Below are positions 1-5,309 of a stretch of DNA of 24,487 nucleotides, in pieces. Location: the IMG/VR virus record IMGVR_UViG_3300018016_000008, positions 1 through 24,487 of that record; one strand, written 5' to 3'. The position numbers were made by a program, and so were the translations under genes. The stretch comes from a virus. Every line of letters begins with the position of its first letter. Position 1 is the first letter of the stretch. Below the pieces are notes generated by a model. It saw only the letters and a list, made by a program, of their open reading frames with translations, made no database searches and had not been told where the DNA came from.

Positions 1-60
1 GCAAAGAAAAGAAAGGTTAAGATGCATGGGTCAATTGGGGAGCTGATGAAAGATCGTTAG
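1..60 (+). CDS. C-terminal fragment of an unknown protein
   Basis: Frame 1 is open from the first base to a TAG at 58-60 and gives 19 residues, basic at the start (AKKRKVK) and ending ELMKDR. The other two forward frames stop early in this stretch. It points rightward, toward the leftward gene that ends at 125, so the two are convergent. Only the tail is present, so no function can be assigned. It may be a chance open stretch. Confidence 0.4.
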   Translation, partial: AKKRKVKMHGSIGELMKDR

Positions 61-124
61 AAAACCAGCCCATGCTTGCTGAGTATTCGAAGCAGAGGAG
101 CTGGCCGTGTTAGAGATATTGTGG

Positions 125-901
125 CTATTTCACCGGGTCGGGCAAATCCGCATCGATTTTCTTAGCGTAGTCGATTAAATCCTTGATTGCTTGCTGGTCA
201 AAGGGGGTTTTACGGGTGCATTCCAGCCCTTTATCATAAGTTTTTCCCGTCCACGTGATTTCATAAATATAACCGGATTGCTCATCTCCCTGCCCGCTTT
301 TTGTGGTGGGCTTATTATTTATTTCATAAGTTGTAAAGTTTGGATCATATTTGATTATTAAATACATTCGCGCCGTTGTCGGATTAGACCCGATTTTCTC
401 AACTGAATGCCTGCATGTTCCAAAAGTATCATGCAAAAAATACCCAGTTACGCCAGTCCATAGATGATTCTTACTCTGATACTTGTCCGGTGTTTCTGTT
501 CCTGATGGAACATATCCTAATATGTGGTCTTGAGGAACCGATGAAAGCCCAGCATAGGTAAAATTTAAAGGAAATCCTTTGGTACTGGCCCGCAACATTT
601 CGTAGTATGGGTCGTCAGCGGTCTCAATTAGTCCCTTATATCTTCTTTGTTCAACTTCTTTCAAACCGACGGCAGCTTCCGAGTATTCCTTATAATATCC
701 ATAAGCGTCAATTTGACGGCGTCTTTCTTTAAAATTTTCTTTCTGCTCATCATTATAACCTTGAAATCTTTTTTCTTCTGCCTCCTTTTCTGACATTATT
801 ACGTAACTAGGAGGGGTTGCTGATTCTTCAGTATTTATTAGATCGCTAGCAAATAAATTTGTTGCAAATAACATCGTAGAAATTATAATAGCTTTTTTCA
901 T
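125..901 (-). CDS. Secreted/periplasmic protein of unknown function (258 aa)
   Basis: The protein opens with a clear Sec signal peptide: MKK, then a hydrophobic stretch (residues 4-15), with probable cleavage after LFA at about residue 18. Residues 38-90 are charged and probably helical (many E, K, R). The rest has mixed composition and two cysteines, C163 and C228, that could form a disulfide in the periplasm. No membrane segment follows the signal. An AAAGGA site lies 8 bases before the ATG. It starts 22 bases after the stop of the secreted gene at 924-1292, and the two probably share a transcript. I do not recognise the family. Export of both members of the pair suggests an accessory or lysogenic-conversion role rather than a virion part, but this is inference. 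Confidence 0.8.
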   Translation of the reverse strand: MKKAIIISTMLFATNLFASDLINTEESATPPSYVIMSEKEAEEKRFQGYNDEQKENFKERRRQIDAYGYYKEYSEAAVGLKEVEQRRYKGLIETADDPYYEMLRASTKGFPLNFTYAGLSSVPQDHILGYVPSGTETPDKYQSKNHLWTGVTGYFLHDTFGTCRHSVEKIGSNPTTARMYLIIKYDPNFTTYEINNKPTTKSGQGDEQSGYIYEITWTGKTYDKGLECTRKTPFDQQAIKDLIDYAKKIDADLPDPVK

Positions 902-923
902 TTAAATATCCTTTTGTATAAAC

Positions 924-1292
924 TTACCAATTCCACCAGCCATCATATATGTTGCAGCCTTCCGCGCGTGTAATGTACGTTTTGATTTTTTTTGTATCCT
1001 GATCTGTTATATCATGAACACCATCCACAACCCATCCAGAAACGCTCTCGCCATAGTGTACGGCGGCTGAACGTCTCCCGACTTCCGATTTTGTGAGTAT
1101 TTCATGTGACTTTTTACCATCTCTCGTCCAATGCGTACTTTTAGTTTGAAAAAGCCGGGGCTTTGTCCAATCCCATGATATTGATTCGTTATTAACACAG
1201 TTTGCTCGACTATGAATGCTAAGACCATTTACTGCTGCGTGGGATAGATTAGCGGCTAGTAGTAGCGACATAACGATTATGTGCTTTTTCAT
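924..1292 (-). CDS. Small secreted Trp-rich protein of unknown function (122 aa)
   Basis: A typical Sec signal peptide (MKKHIIV followed by a Leu/Ala core) ends at about residue 19 (SHA). The mature part is about 103 residues with exactly two cysteines, C32 and C113, well placed for one disulfide that would tie the two ends together. Tryptophans are frequent and the C-terminus is WWNW. The start is supported by a strong AAGGAGGT site six bases upstream. It is the first gene of the secreted pair and probably supplies the transcript for the gene at 125-901. No enzyme motif is visible. It could be a small binding protein, an inhibitor or a toxin-like factor; the sequence does not decide. Confidence 0.8.
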   Translation of the reverse strand: MKKHIIVMSLLLAANLSHAAVNGLSIHSRANCVNNESISWDWTKPRLFQTKSTHWTRDGKKSHEILTKSEVGRRSAAVHYGESVSGWVVDGVHDITDQDTKKIKTYITRAEGCNIYDGWWNW

Positions 1293-1341
1293 TTTACCTC
1301 CTTGGTTAAGATATTTTATTAAAAAATCGCGTTAATAAAGA

Positions 1342-1358
1342 AAAGATAAATTATCTTT
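1342..1358. repeat. Perfect 17-bp palindrome before the secreted pair
   Basis: AAAGATAA and TTATCTTT are exact inverted repeats around one central base. The site lies about 50 bases before the start of the secreted gene at 1292, in a 180-base gap (1293-1472) that must hold both the end of the upstream operon and any promoter of the pair. On the minus strand it contains GATAAT, which resembles a -10 box, but no good -35 lies at the right distance. It may be an operator. It could also be a weak AT-only hairpin. Confidence 0.4.
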
Positions 1359-1472
1359 ATTTGCAAATTAATATTGTTGCCAATAATCCGCCCAATATAT
1401 TCCTGTCAATGCCCAGACTTTCTAAAAAGACTGAGCAACCGTACCAGATGGGGAGGAAAAAAATCCACATCA

Positions 1473-1787
1473 TCAATAATTTCCAGAAATTCCATATATA
1501 ACATCCAAACCTAAATATTCTTCTGGGATTTTGTCGAATTCTTCCAGGAATTTGATGTCTACATCAGATTTTTCGCAATCACTTTTAAAACAATTAAAAG
1601 ATTCACCAACTCTTAAGTAATGAGATCCATAAGGGATCCTGTTGCTGTGACTTATAGCCCCCTTTAAATCATAAACTTTAATTATATTGCTTAAATGCCA
1701 TTCATTGGATATATCTGAACCAGATTCAAACAATGTGTAACCATAACAATGACCGTTGTTAGAGTCACAAAATATATATTTATTCAT
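1473..1787 (-). CDS. Hypothetical phage protein (104 aa), last gene of the leftward small-gene operon
   Basis: The protein is mixed alpha/beta in appearance with four cysteines: C7 and C14 near the N-terminus and a CxxxxxC pair in the middle. The acidic C-terminal third ends in GNY. There is no signal peptide or membrane segment. Its ATG overlaps the stop of the 65-residue gene before it by four bases (ATGA), so translation is probably coupled. A GGTGAAG sequence just upstream could act as ribosome-binding site. No family is recognised. It is the last gene of a chain that begins at 3278, and no convincing intrinsic terminator follows it. Confidence 0.7.
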   Translation of the reverse strand: MNKYIFCDSNNGHCYGYTLFESGSDISNEWHLSNIIKVYDLKGAISHSNRIPYGSHYLRVGESFNCFKSDCEKSDVDIKFLEEFDKIPEEYLGLDVIYGISGNY

Positions 1788-1981
1788 ATCTTCACCACGT
1801 CAAAATAAATAGGTAGAGATAGCTCAACCCCCTGTTTGATTAATCTGGGGCTTGCCTCTATAAAGTCATTGAACATGCAAGCAGCATTGTCCTCATCATA
1901 GCCTTGACCTTTGTCAAATATTCTTACCATTTCCACTGATTCGCCATTATCACATTCGATTTTCATCGTGATTTTAAACAT
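1784..1981 (-). CDS. Hypothetical small phage protein (65 aa)
   Basis: This acidic small protein begins MFKITMKIECDNGESVE and ends in an alternating hydrophobic segment (LPIYFDVVKI) that suggests a beta strand. The whole looks like a compact alpha/beta fold. An AGGA site lies seven bases before the ATG. A 25-base gap separates it from the stop of the membrane-protein gene at 2007-2261, and it overlaps the next gene (1473-1787) by four bases. No function can be named. Confidence 0.7.
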   Translation of the reverse strand: MFKITMKIECDNGESVEMVRIFDKGQGYDEDNAACMFNDFIEASPRLIKQGVELSLPIYFDVVKI

Positions 1982-2006
1982 TTTACAATCCTATTTAAAT
2001 AAATTA

Positions 2007-2261
2007 TTAGCCAAACATCCACAAACAAGACATAAACATCATCGCACTTAATCCAGCAGTGATGATTATGTAGTTGTACATCACTCGAATCTCACGGTTT
2101 AGCTTGAGAATCTCATTGTTTAGTTCTTTATATCTAACAGTTGATTCTGTATCGATTTGAATAGTAACTAAGTCAAAGCCATTGATTCTATTTTCAAGAA
2201 CTTCAAGGCGTTTCTTGTAGACGTTTCCAGCGTCTGTCATTAAGATGTTTTTGTTGCTCAT
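2007..2261 (-). CDS. Small C-terminally anchored membrane protein (84 aa)
   Basis: Residues 1-58 are charged and helical, probably a coiled coil (ENRINGFDLV, then KELNNEILKLNREIRV). Residues about 61-82 form one hydrophobic segment that ends at the C-terminus, so this looks like a tail-anchored inner-membrane protein with a cytoplasmic coiled coil. An AAGGAG site lies inside the end of the preceding gene, and the ATG overlaps that gene's stop by four bases. The preceding 55-residue protein has the same coiled-coil-plus-membrane plan, so the two may work as a pair. A role in lysis timing or superinfection exclusion is possible but not shown by the sequence. Confidence 0.75.
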   Translation of the reverse strand: MSNKNILMTDAGNVYKKRLEVLENRINGFDLVTIQIDTESTVRYKELNNEILKLNREIRVMYNYIIITAGLSAMMFMSCLWMFG

Positions 2262-2425
2262 TGTAAAAACTCCTTTGCTGTGTGTAACAACATTGATAAA
2301 GCTAGAATAGCTCCTAGAATGTTGATTCTGAATATTTGCTTTTCAATTCTATCAATGCGTTCGTTTTGAAACATTTTGATTATATTCTTCTCTATTTCAT
2401 CAGTGTTTAATTCGTAATCTTTCAT
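2258..2425 (-). CDS. Tiny membrane protein (55 aa)
   Basis: This gene runs from the ATG at 2425 to a TGA at 2260-2258. The product starts MKDYELNTDEIEKN, continues with a charged helix (NERIDRIEKQIF) and ends in a hydrophobic segment at about residues 34-49. It has a good GAGGAG site 8 bases upstream and 4-base ATGA overlaps with the genes on both sides (2422-2568 and 2007-2261), which strongly supports a real gene despite its size. The plan matches the 84-residue neighbour: soluble helix first, membrane helix last. Function is unknown. It could be a small holin-like or exclusion protein, but nothing in the sequence is diagnostic. Confidence 0.7.
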   Translation of the reverse strand: MKDYELNTDEIEKNIIKMFQNERIDRIEKQIFRINILGAILALSMLLHTAKEFLQ

Positions 2426-2568
2426 TGTTTCAGCTCCTCTTCGATTATATATTGCTCATATTCCGCATCCTGTCTGTCGCCCTCGTCTTGCTCAAGTGCG
2501 TGGTAATCATGGAAAGAATCCCAGCGGATGTTGTCGTCATGGTTGCGCGCGTCGTCGATGTCTTTCAT
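2422..2568 (-). CDS. Tiny acidic protein (48 aa)
   Basis: The product begins MKDIDDARNHDDNIRWD and is very rich in Asp, Glu, His and Gln with almost no hydrophobic residues. It is probably a short acidic helix or a disordered protein. It is joined by ATGA overlaps to the zinc-ribbon gene upstream (stop 2565) and to the 55-residue membrane gene downstream (start 2425). That perfect coupling on both sides is the main evidence that it is translated. Small acidic phage proteins can act as inhibitors or nucleic-acid mimics, but nothing here proves it. Confidence 0.65.
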   Translation of the reverse strand: MKDIDDARNHDDNIRWDSFHDYHALEQDEGDRQDAEYEQYIIEEELKQ

Positions 2569-2849
2569 TTTATAAATCCTTTTGCGTCCATAATTGCGTC
2601 AGTAATAACCCTTAATGCTTTCAGTTCATTTTCCAATGATATGATTAGGTTGTCTTGATACTCGATGAGATTAGACATTTTTTGATATACGGTAATTTCT
2701 AATTGAGACCTTACGCTCTCTGGTAATGAGCATCTATTTTTGCATTCTTTGGATTCATTCATTCTGATCAACTCTTTTTCGCGACATGAAATACATAGTG
2801 CGTCAAAAGTACCAGTGCTAATCCCGCAAAGCAAACATTTTTCATACAT
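2565..2849 (-). CDS. Small zinc-ribbon protein with helical tail (94 aa)
   Basis: Residues 5-22 hold a CX2C-X10-CX2C pattern (C5, C8, C19, C22), a typical zinc-ribbon or treble-clef metal site. After it come a charged linker and a long helix (about residues 45-94) suited to dimerisation. I chose the ATG at 2849. A TTG three bases upstream (2852) would sit at a better distance, 8 bases, from the GAGGA sequence, so the protein may be one residue longer. It starts 7 bases after the stop of the coiled-coil gene at 2857-3150 and overlaps the 48-residue gene by four bases. A zinc ribbon plus helix suggests nucleic-acid or protein binding; the target is unknown. Confidence 0.75.
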   Translation of the reverse strand: MYEKCLLCGISTGTFDALCISCREKELIRMNESKECKNRCSLPESVRSQLEITVYQKMSNLIEYQDNLIISLENELKALRVITDAIMDAKGFIK

Positions 2850-2856
2850 CAATTAT

Positions 2857-3150
2857 TTAGTCCTCATCATATACATCTGATATCGTCGCCGGTGATGGCG
2901 CTGTTCTGACTTTTGACATGCCAGCCAATCTTTTCTCTTGTAAGTCTATGTAGCTCCTATACTCCCTCTTAAGCTTCTCAAAAAAATCAGTCGCCGTTTT
3001 CTCATCCATCAAATTGTGCATGTTTGCAGACGTGATTTTTGCATTCTGTTGTTCTATCCATTCCATTAACTGGCCTATGCTGCCCTTTTGAAATTTAATA
3101 GTTCTTTTTGCCTCTTTTAACTCTGATTTTAAAGATTCCAGTTCGGTCAT
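2857..3150 (-). CDS. Coiled-coil protein (97 aa)
   Basis: Residues 1-75 are almost entirely helix-forming and charged with heptad-like spacing (LESLKSELKEAKRTIKFQK, later FFEKLKREYRSYIDLQ). A short disordered acidic end (SPATISDVYDED) follows. There is no membrane segment or enzyme motif. The ATG overlaps the stop of the 43-residue gene upstream by four bases. The coiled coil suggests an oligomer or an adaptor for a partner encoded in the same operon. Function unknown. Confidence 0.75.
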   Translation of the reverse strand: MTELESLKSELKEAKRTIKFQKGSIGQLMEWIEQQNAKITSANMHNLMDEKTATDFFEKLKREYRSYIDLQEKRLAGMSKVRTAPSPATISDVYDED

Positions 3151-3278
3151 TTAAAGAACTCCATAACTTTTGTGGCGCATTTTTCTGCTAATCCACTCCG
3201 ATGATCAGAGGGGTAATATGTGATATTAACCAAATAATGATTTCCCCAATTTGTTAGCACAATTTCATTGATTCCCAT
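3147..3278 (-). CDS. Tiny protein, first gene of the leftward operon (43 aa)
   Basis: The ATG at 3278 opens a frame that ends in a TGA at 3149-3147, overlapping the next ATG by four bases. The product begins MGINEIVLTNWGNHYLVNIT and ends in a short helix (AEKCATKVMEFFK). An in-frame TGA upstream excludes a longer form. The ribosome-binding site is weak, so the main support is the coupling to the next gene and the good promoter about 50 bases upstream. It looks like a small strand-strand-helix fold. No family is recognised. Confidence 0.6.
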   Translation of the reverse strand: MGINEIVLTNWGNHYLVNITYYPSDHRSGLAEKCATKVMEFFK

Positions 3279-3326
3279 TTCTAAAGCTTTTCATTTTAAA
3301 TTCCCCGTTGTTGCGTTGATGCAGCC

Positions 3327-3354
3327 ATTATACATGACGAAAAGTAAAAAACAA
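3327..3354 (-). promoter_or_regulatory. Promoter of the leftward small-gene operon
   Basis: On the minus strand a perfect TATAAT (3332-3327) is preceded 16 bases upstream by TTGTTT (3354-3349). Transcription would start near 3320, about 42 bases before the first small gene (start 3278). It lies in an AT-rich gap between divergent gene blocks, where a promoter is expected. The -35 box matches consensus only in TTG. Confidence 0.6.
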
Positions 3355-3477
3355 TAGTAAATGTGAATTATTTTAATTTTATTCGGAGTGGATTTGTACT
3401 GTTGTAATGGTGTAATGGTACAGCATAATGAGTTAGGTGGTGTGCTAGAGTGATAACACTGGATTTCTCCCATTTAA

Positions 3478-3493
3478 CATAATATTTATTATG
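3478..3493. repeat. Perfect 16-bp palindrome, possible operator
   Basis: CATAATA and TATTATG are exact inverted repeats around TT. The site lies in the 259-base gap 3279-3537 between the leftward small-gene operon and the rightward Cys-rich gene, and ends 44 bases before that gene. Its place between divergent units suggests a regulator-binding site. The rest of the gap holds the leftward promoter and no convincing gene. Confidence 0.45.
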
Positions 3494-3537
3494 CGCACCG
3501 AGTTGCTTACCTGAAGATTATTGGATACTCTCTCGCT

Positions 3538-3717
3538 ATGAAAACATTCAAGCAATTATGTGACGAACTAACTACGGATTACTGCACAACTTGCAAATCA
3601 AAAGTAGAGTCATGCAAGAACAGGGACGGCACAAGTGAGTATGCAGACTGCATAATCAAAAATTGTAATGAGATGATCGTGAATTATTATTCTCGGCGCG
3701 ATTGGCGACATTCTTAA
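3538..3717 (+). CDS. Small Cys-rich, probably zinc-binding protein (59 aa)
   Basis: The ATG at 3538 opens a 59-codon gene ending in TAA. The product has six cysteines (C8, C16, C19, C26, C38, C43). C16-X2-C19 and C38-X4-C43 give a CX2C-X18-CX4C pattern, close to the CX2C-X22-CX4C metal site of Ogr/Delta late-gene activators of P2-like phages. The rest of that family's signature is not evident. The C-terminus is basic and aromatic (NYYSRRDWRHS). There is no clear ribosome-binding site. A weak promoter (TTGCTT, 17 bases, TACTCT at 3503-3531) would start the RNA about at the ATG, so the message may be leaderless. It lies directly before the late promoters, which suits a small regulator, but that role is inferred. 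Confidence 0.6.
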   Translation: MKTFKQLCDELTTDYCTTCKSKVESCKNRDGTSEYADCIIKNCNEMIVNYYSRRDWRHS

Positions 3718-3730
3718 GCTTTGATATACT
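3702..3730 (+). promoter_or_regulatory. Promoter directly upstream of a terminator
   Basis: TTGGCG (3702-3707) and TATACT (3725-3730) are separated by exactly 17 bases and match the sigma70 consensus at four and five of six positions. The start would be near 3737, only about 55 bases before the end of a strong terminator (3762-3794). Such a short terminated leader resembles the lambda late promoter with its antitermination-controlled terminator. The -35 box overlaps the end of the 59-residue gene. Confidence 0.5.
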
Positions 3731-3761
3731 GCGCGAGTCTAGTCACAAAACGAAGACAACT

Positions 3762-3794
3762 GGGGGCGTTATACAATCCAGCGCCCCTTTTTAC
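3762..3794 (+). terminator. Intrinsic terminator before the late operon
   Basis: GGGGCG (3763-3768) pairs with CGCCCC (3782-3787), and a G-U pair can extend the stem. The loop is about 11-13 bases, and TTTTT follows directly (3788-3792). It ends transcription of the 59-residue gene at 3538-3717 and of any RNA started at the promoter at 3702-3730. It stands before the packaging genes, so late expression must start after it or read through it. Confidence 0.8.
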
Positions 3795-3828
3795 TTATTC
3801 CCCTACCTCTTTTAATCCTTTGCTAATG

Positions 3829-3837
3829 TGCTAGAAT
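3829..3837 (+). promoter_or_regulatory. Extended -10 promoter candidate for the packaging genes
   Basis: TG, one base, then TAGAAT (3832-3837) forms an extended -10 element with no convincing -35 box upstream. The start would be near 3844, some 24 bases before the small-terminase ATG and just after the terminator at 3762-3794. It is the simplest source of the late transcript if the terminator is not read through. Confidence 0.45.
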
Positions 3838-3867
3838 CAACTCATACCACAATGGGATTATTAGTAC

Positions 3868-4365
3868 ATGCTCGAAAGAGATCACACTATAGTAGATGCA
3901 AGACCTCAAGGCGCTATGCCTGGGCGTTCTGATTTGCCTTTGACAGCAAGCGGAAATGTTCGCCACGCCGACTCTAAATACAAGCCTCATTTTCCCGACC
4001 GACTAATTGAGATGATGACGGCGGGGTGCTCCTATGCACAAGTAGCAAAAGAATTTGAGACCCATCCAAGAACAATGCATTATTGGTGTGATAACTTTCC
4101 AGAGTTTGAGGAAGCATACAGACGCGGTGCAGCTGCAAGAGAGGCGTACTTTGATAAGCTTGCACTTGAGCATCTGGTCACGGACAAAGAAGGCCCTAAG
4201 TTTGATACACGCTTATATATGTATATTAAAAGGGCAGACTTTCAGCGTTACGACACTCAGCAAGCCAACATCAACTTTAACGTTAATCAGCAGCCAGAAG
4301 GTGAGAAAGAAGTCAAAGAACTGGTGACCAAGTATATCGACACGAAGCACAAAGAGACTATATGA
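3868..4365 (+). CDS. terS: Terminase small subunit (DNA recognition), 165 aa
   Basis: The small terminase recognises the phage packaging site and guides the large subunit. Residues about 45-80 form a helix-turn-helix of the kind seen in small terminases (MTAGCSYAQVAKEF, then THPRTMHYW and FPEFEEAY), followed by a helical region and a hydrophilic tail (residues 130-165, Gln/Asn/Glu/Lys-rich). Position and length fit: it is the first gene of the packaging block, with the large subunit about 0.95 kb downstream. The ATG at 3868 has only a weak ribosome-binding site. An in-frame ATG at 3916 (MPGRSDLP) lies four bases after AAGG and could be the true start. The stop overlaps the next gene by four bases. 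The family is confident; the exact start is less so. Confidence 0.82.
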   Translation: MLERDHTIVDARPQGAMPGRSDLPLTASGNVRHADSKYKPHFPDRLIEMMTAGCSYAQVAKEFETHPRTMHYWCDNFPEFEEAYRRGAAAREAYFDKLALEHLVTDKEGPKFDTRLYMYIKRADFQRYDTQQANINFNVNQQPEGEKEVKELVTKYIDTKHKETI

Positions 4366-4568
4366 GTGATGCACACGATTATTTAGATCACACATCTTTG
4401 CTGCTAGACACAGCCATCATGCTACGCGAGCTTGAAATCACCATTTCAAAAGCCAAGCAGCTGCATAGTGAATATATCGACGCCTATTCAAAGTCTGGAA
4501 TACTTACACTCCATGATATGCGAGCACTTAATCTAATTAACATCGAGAGCACTTATGAACATTATTGA
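4362..4568 (+). CDS. Small helical protein between the terminase genes (68 aa)
   Basis: The protein is acidic and probably all helix (LLDTAIMLRELEITISKAKQ), with no membrane segment and no cysteine. Its ATG overlaps the stop of the small terminase by four bases (ATGA), and its own end overlaps the next gene by 14 bases. This arrangement supports translation coupled to the small terminase. No family is recognised. Its place inside the terminase locus suggests a packaging accessory, but the sequence does not prove it. Confidence 0.65.
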   Translation: MSDAHDYLDHTSLLLDTAIMLRELEITISKAKQLHSEYIDAYSKSGILTLHDMRALNLINIESTYEHY

Positions 4569-4812
4569 AAAACTTTTTAGCACAATCAAACCCTCAGGCA
4601 TTGATGCTGCGCTTAATGACATGCTCAAGGCAATCGCTGCGCATCATGATGCAATCATCGCGCACATTAACAGCCTGCCAGACTCAATCAAAGGCGAGCT
4701 AATCAAAGAGATTGCAACCATGGCAGTAAACGATATTTCTGAGCATGAGGGCCTTGTGGGCTCATCTAATGTGTCTGCAACTGTGGTGGCATCACCCGAG
4801 GTGACATCATGA
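4555..4812 (+). CDS. Small protein between the terminase genes (85 aa)
   Basis: The first 65 residues look helical and amphipathic (IDAALNDMLKAIAAHHDAIIAHI, given here in part). The last 20 are Ser/Val/Thr-rich and probably disordered. It overlaps the 68-residue gene by 14 bases, and its TGA overlaps the next ATG by four. A GAGAG sequence 5 bases before the ATG is a modest ribosome-binding site. The next gene encodes a one-helix membrane protein, and the pair might act together. Function unknown. Confidence 0.65.
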   Translation: MNIIEKLFSTIKPSGIDAALNDMLKAIAAHHDAIIAHINSLPDSIKGELIKEIATMAVNDISEHEGLVGSSNVSATVVASPEVTS

Positions 4813-4967
4813 GCATATTCGATAAAGTGCTTAAAGATGCAATGAATCTGATGAAGAAACATGAGAAAGAAACACAAGCAATTATCCTGGCGCTTGCTAT
4901 GGCTGCTGCAACTGCGGGCGTGGCTATTGCTGAATCTGAAGAGGTGAAAGAAAATGCCGCTGGTTAA
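4809..4967 (+). CDS. Tiny single-span membrane protein (52 aa)
   Basis: The ATG at 4809 overlaps the preceding stop by four bases and the frame runs to a TAA at 4965-4967. The first 22 residues are a charged amphipathic helix ([19 protein letters not shown]). Residues about 24-41 are an Ala/Leu-rich hydrophobic segment, and the end is acidic. It overlaps the next gene by 14 bases. A short one-helix membrane protein in a late operon could be a holin or pinholin, but no lytic enzyme is next to it, so this is only a possibility. Confidence 0.65.
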   Translation: MSIFDKVLKDAMNLMKKHEKETQAIILALAMAAATAGVAIAESEEVKENAAG

Positions 4968-5115
4968 ATCATCAAGCAAGAAAGCACGAGAAAAGAACAT
5001 CGAGACGGAAATTAAAGCCGGAAAAAAGCCCTCTCAAGCTGTAGCGATTGGCTACTCTATACAAGATAGGGCTAAATCTAAAACCAAATCTAAACCGAAA
5101 GGAAAATCGAAATGA
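4954..5115 (+). CDS. Small Lys-rich phage protein (53 aa)
   Basis: A GAGGTG site seven bases before the ATG gives good translation support. The centre ([21 protein letters not shown]) reads like a small conserved phage protein type with an 'E-x-KAGK-x-x-x-QA-x-AI-x-YS' pattern that I recall from other phage genomes without a known role. The last 15 residues are Lys/Ser/Pro-rich and disordered. It starts inside the 52-residue gene (14-base overlap), and its TGA overlaps the next ATG by four bases. The strong positive charge suggests DNA or RNA contact, by inference. Confidence 0.65.
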   Translation: MPLVKSSSKKAREKNIETEIKAGKKPSQAVAIGYSIQDRAKSKTKSKPKGKSK

Positions 5116-5309
5116 TGAACGAAATGCGCGAAATGAAAGAGCATGAAATGAAATACGAGTCTGAAGAACGTAAATCAAAGAAGCGTGATGAAAAGATGCC
5201 AGCAAAGTCTAGCATGAAAAAAGACGGCGGACTCAAAGCAGTCACTCTTGAAGGCTCAGGCCGTGCTTGCTACCCCAAGCTTAAGAAGATGAATAACAAG
5301 CCTTACTGA
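5112..5309 (+). CDS. Small charged protein coupled to the large terminase (65 aa)
   Basis: The first 38 residues are a very charged Met/Glu/Lys-rich helix ([20 protein letters not shown]). The end ([21 protein letters not shown]) is more compact and basic. It begins in an ATGA overlap with the 53-residue gene. Its TGA shares its last base with the ATG of the large terminase (TGATG), so terminase translation is probably coupled to it. A second ATG directly follows the first. No family is recognised. Confidence 0.6.
   Translation: MMNEMREMKEHEMKYESEERKSKKRDEKMPAKSSMKKDGGLKAVTLEGSGRACYPKLKKMNNKPY

Noticed and set aside
65-104. Hairpin between the first fragment and the secreted gene
   Set aside because: CCAGC/GCTGG with an inner TGCT/AGCA and a short T-run on the minus strand could be a terminator, but the stem is interrupted and weak.
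2425-2658. Rightward 77-codon open frame
   Set aside because: It is antisense to three leftward genes that are joined by ATGA overlaps and have good ribosome sites.
3291-3473. 60-codon leftward open frame in the control region
   Set aside because: It covers the TATAAT promoter of the leftward operon, has low-complexity composition and no clear ribosome site. The promoter explains the sequence better.
4644-5000. Leftward 118-codon open frame in the terminase locus
   Set aside because: It is a shadow of the coupled rightward small genes and has no ribosome site.
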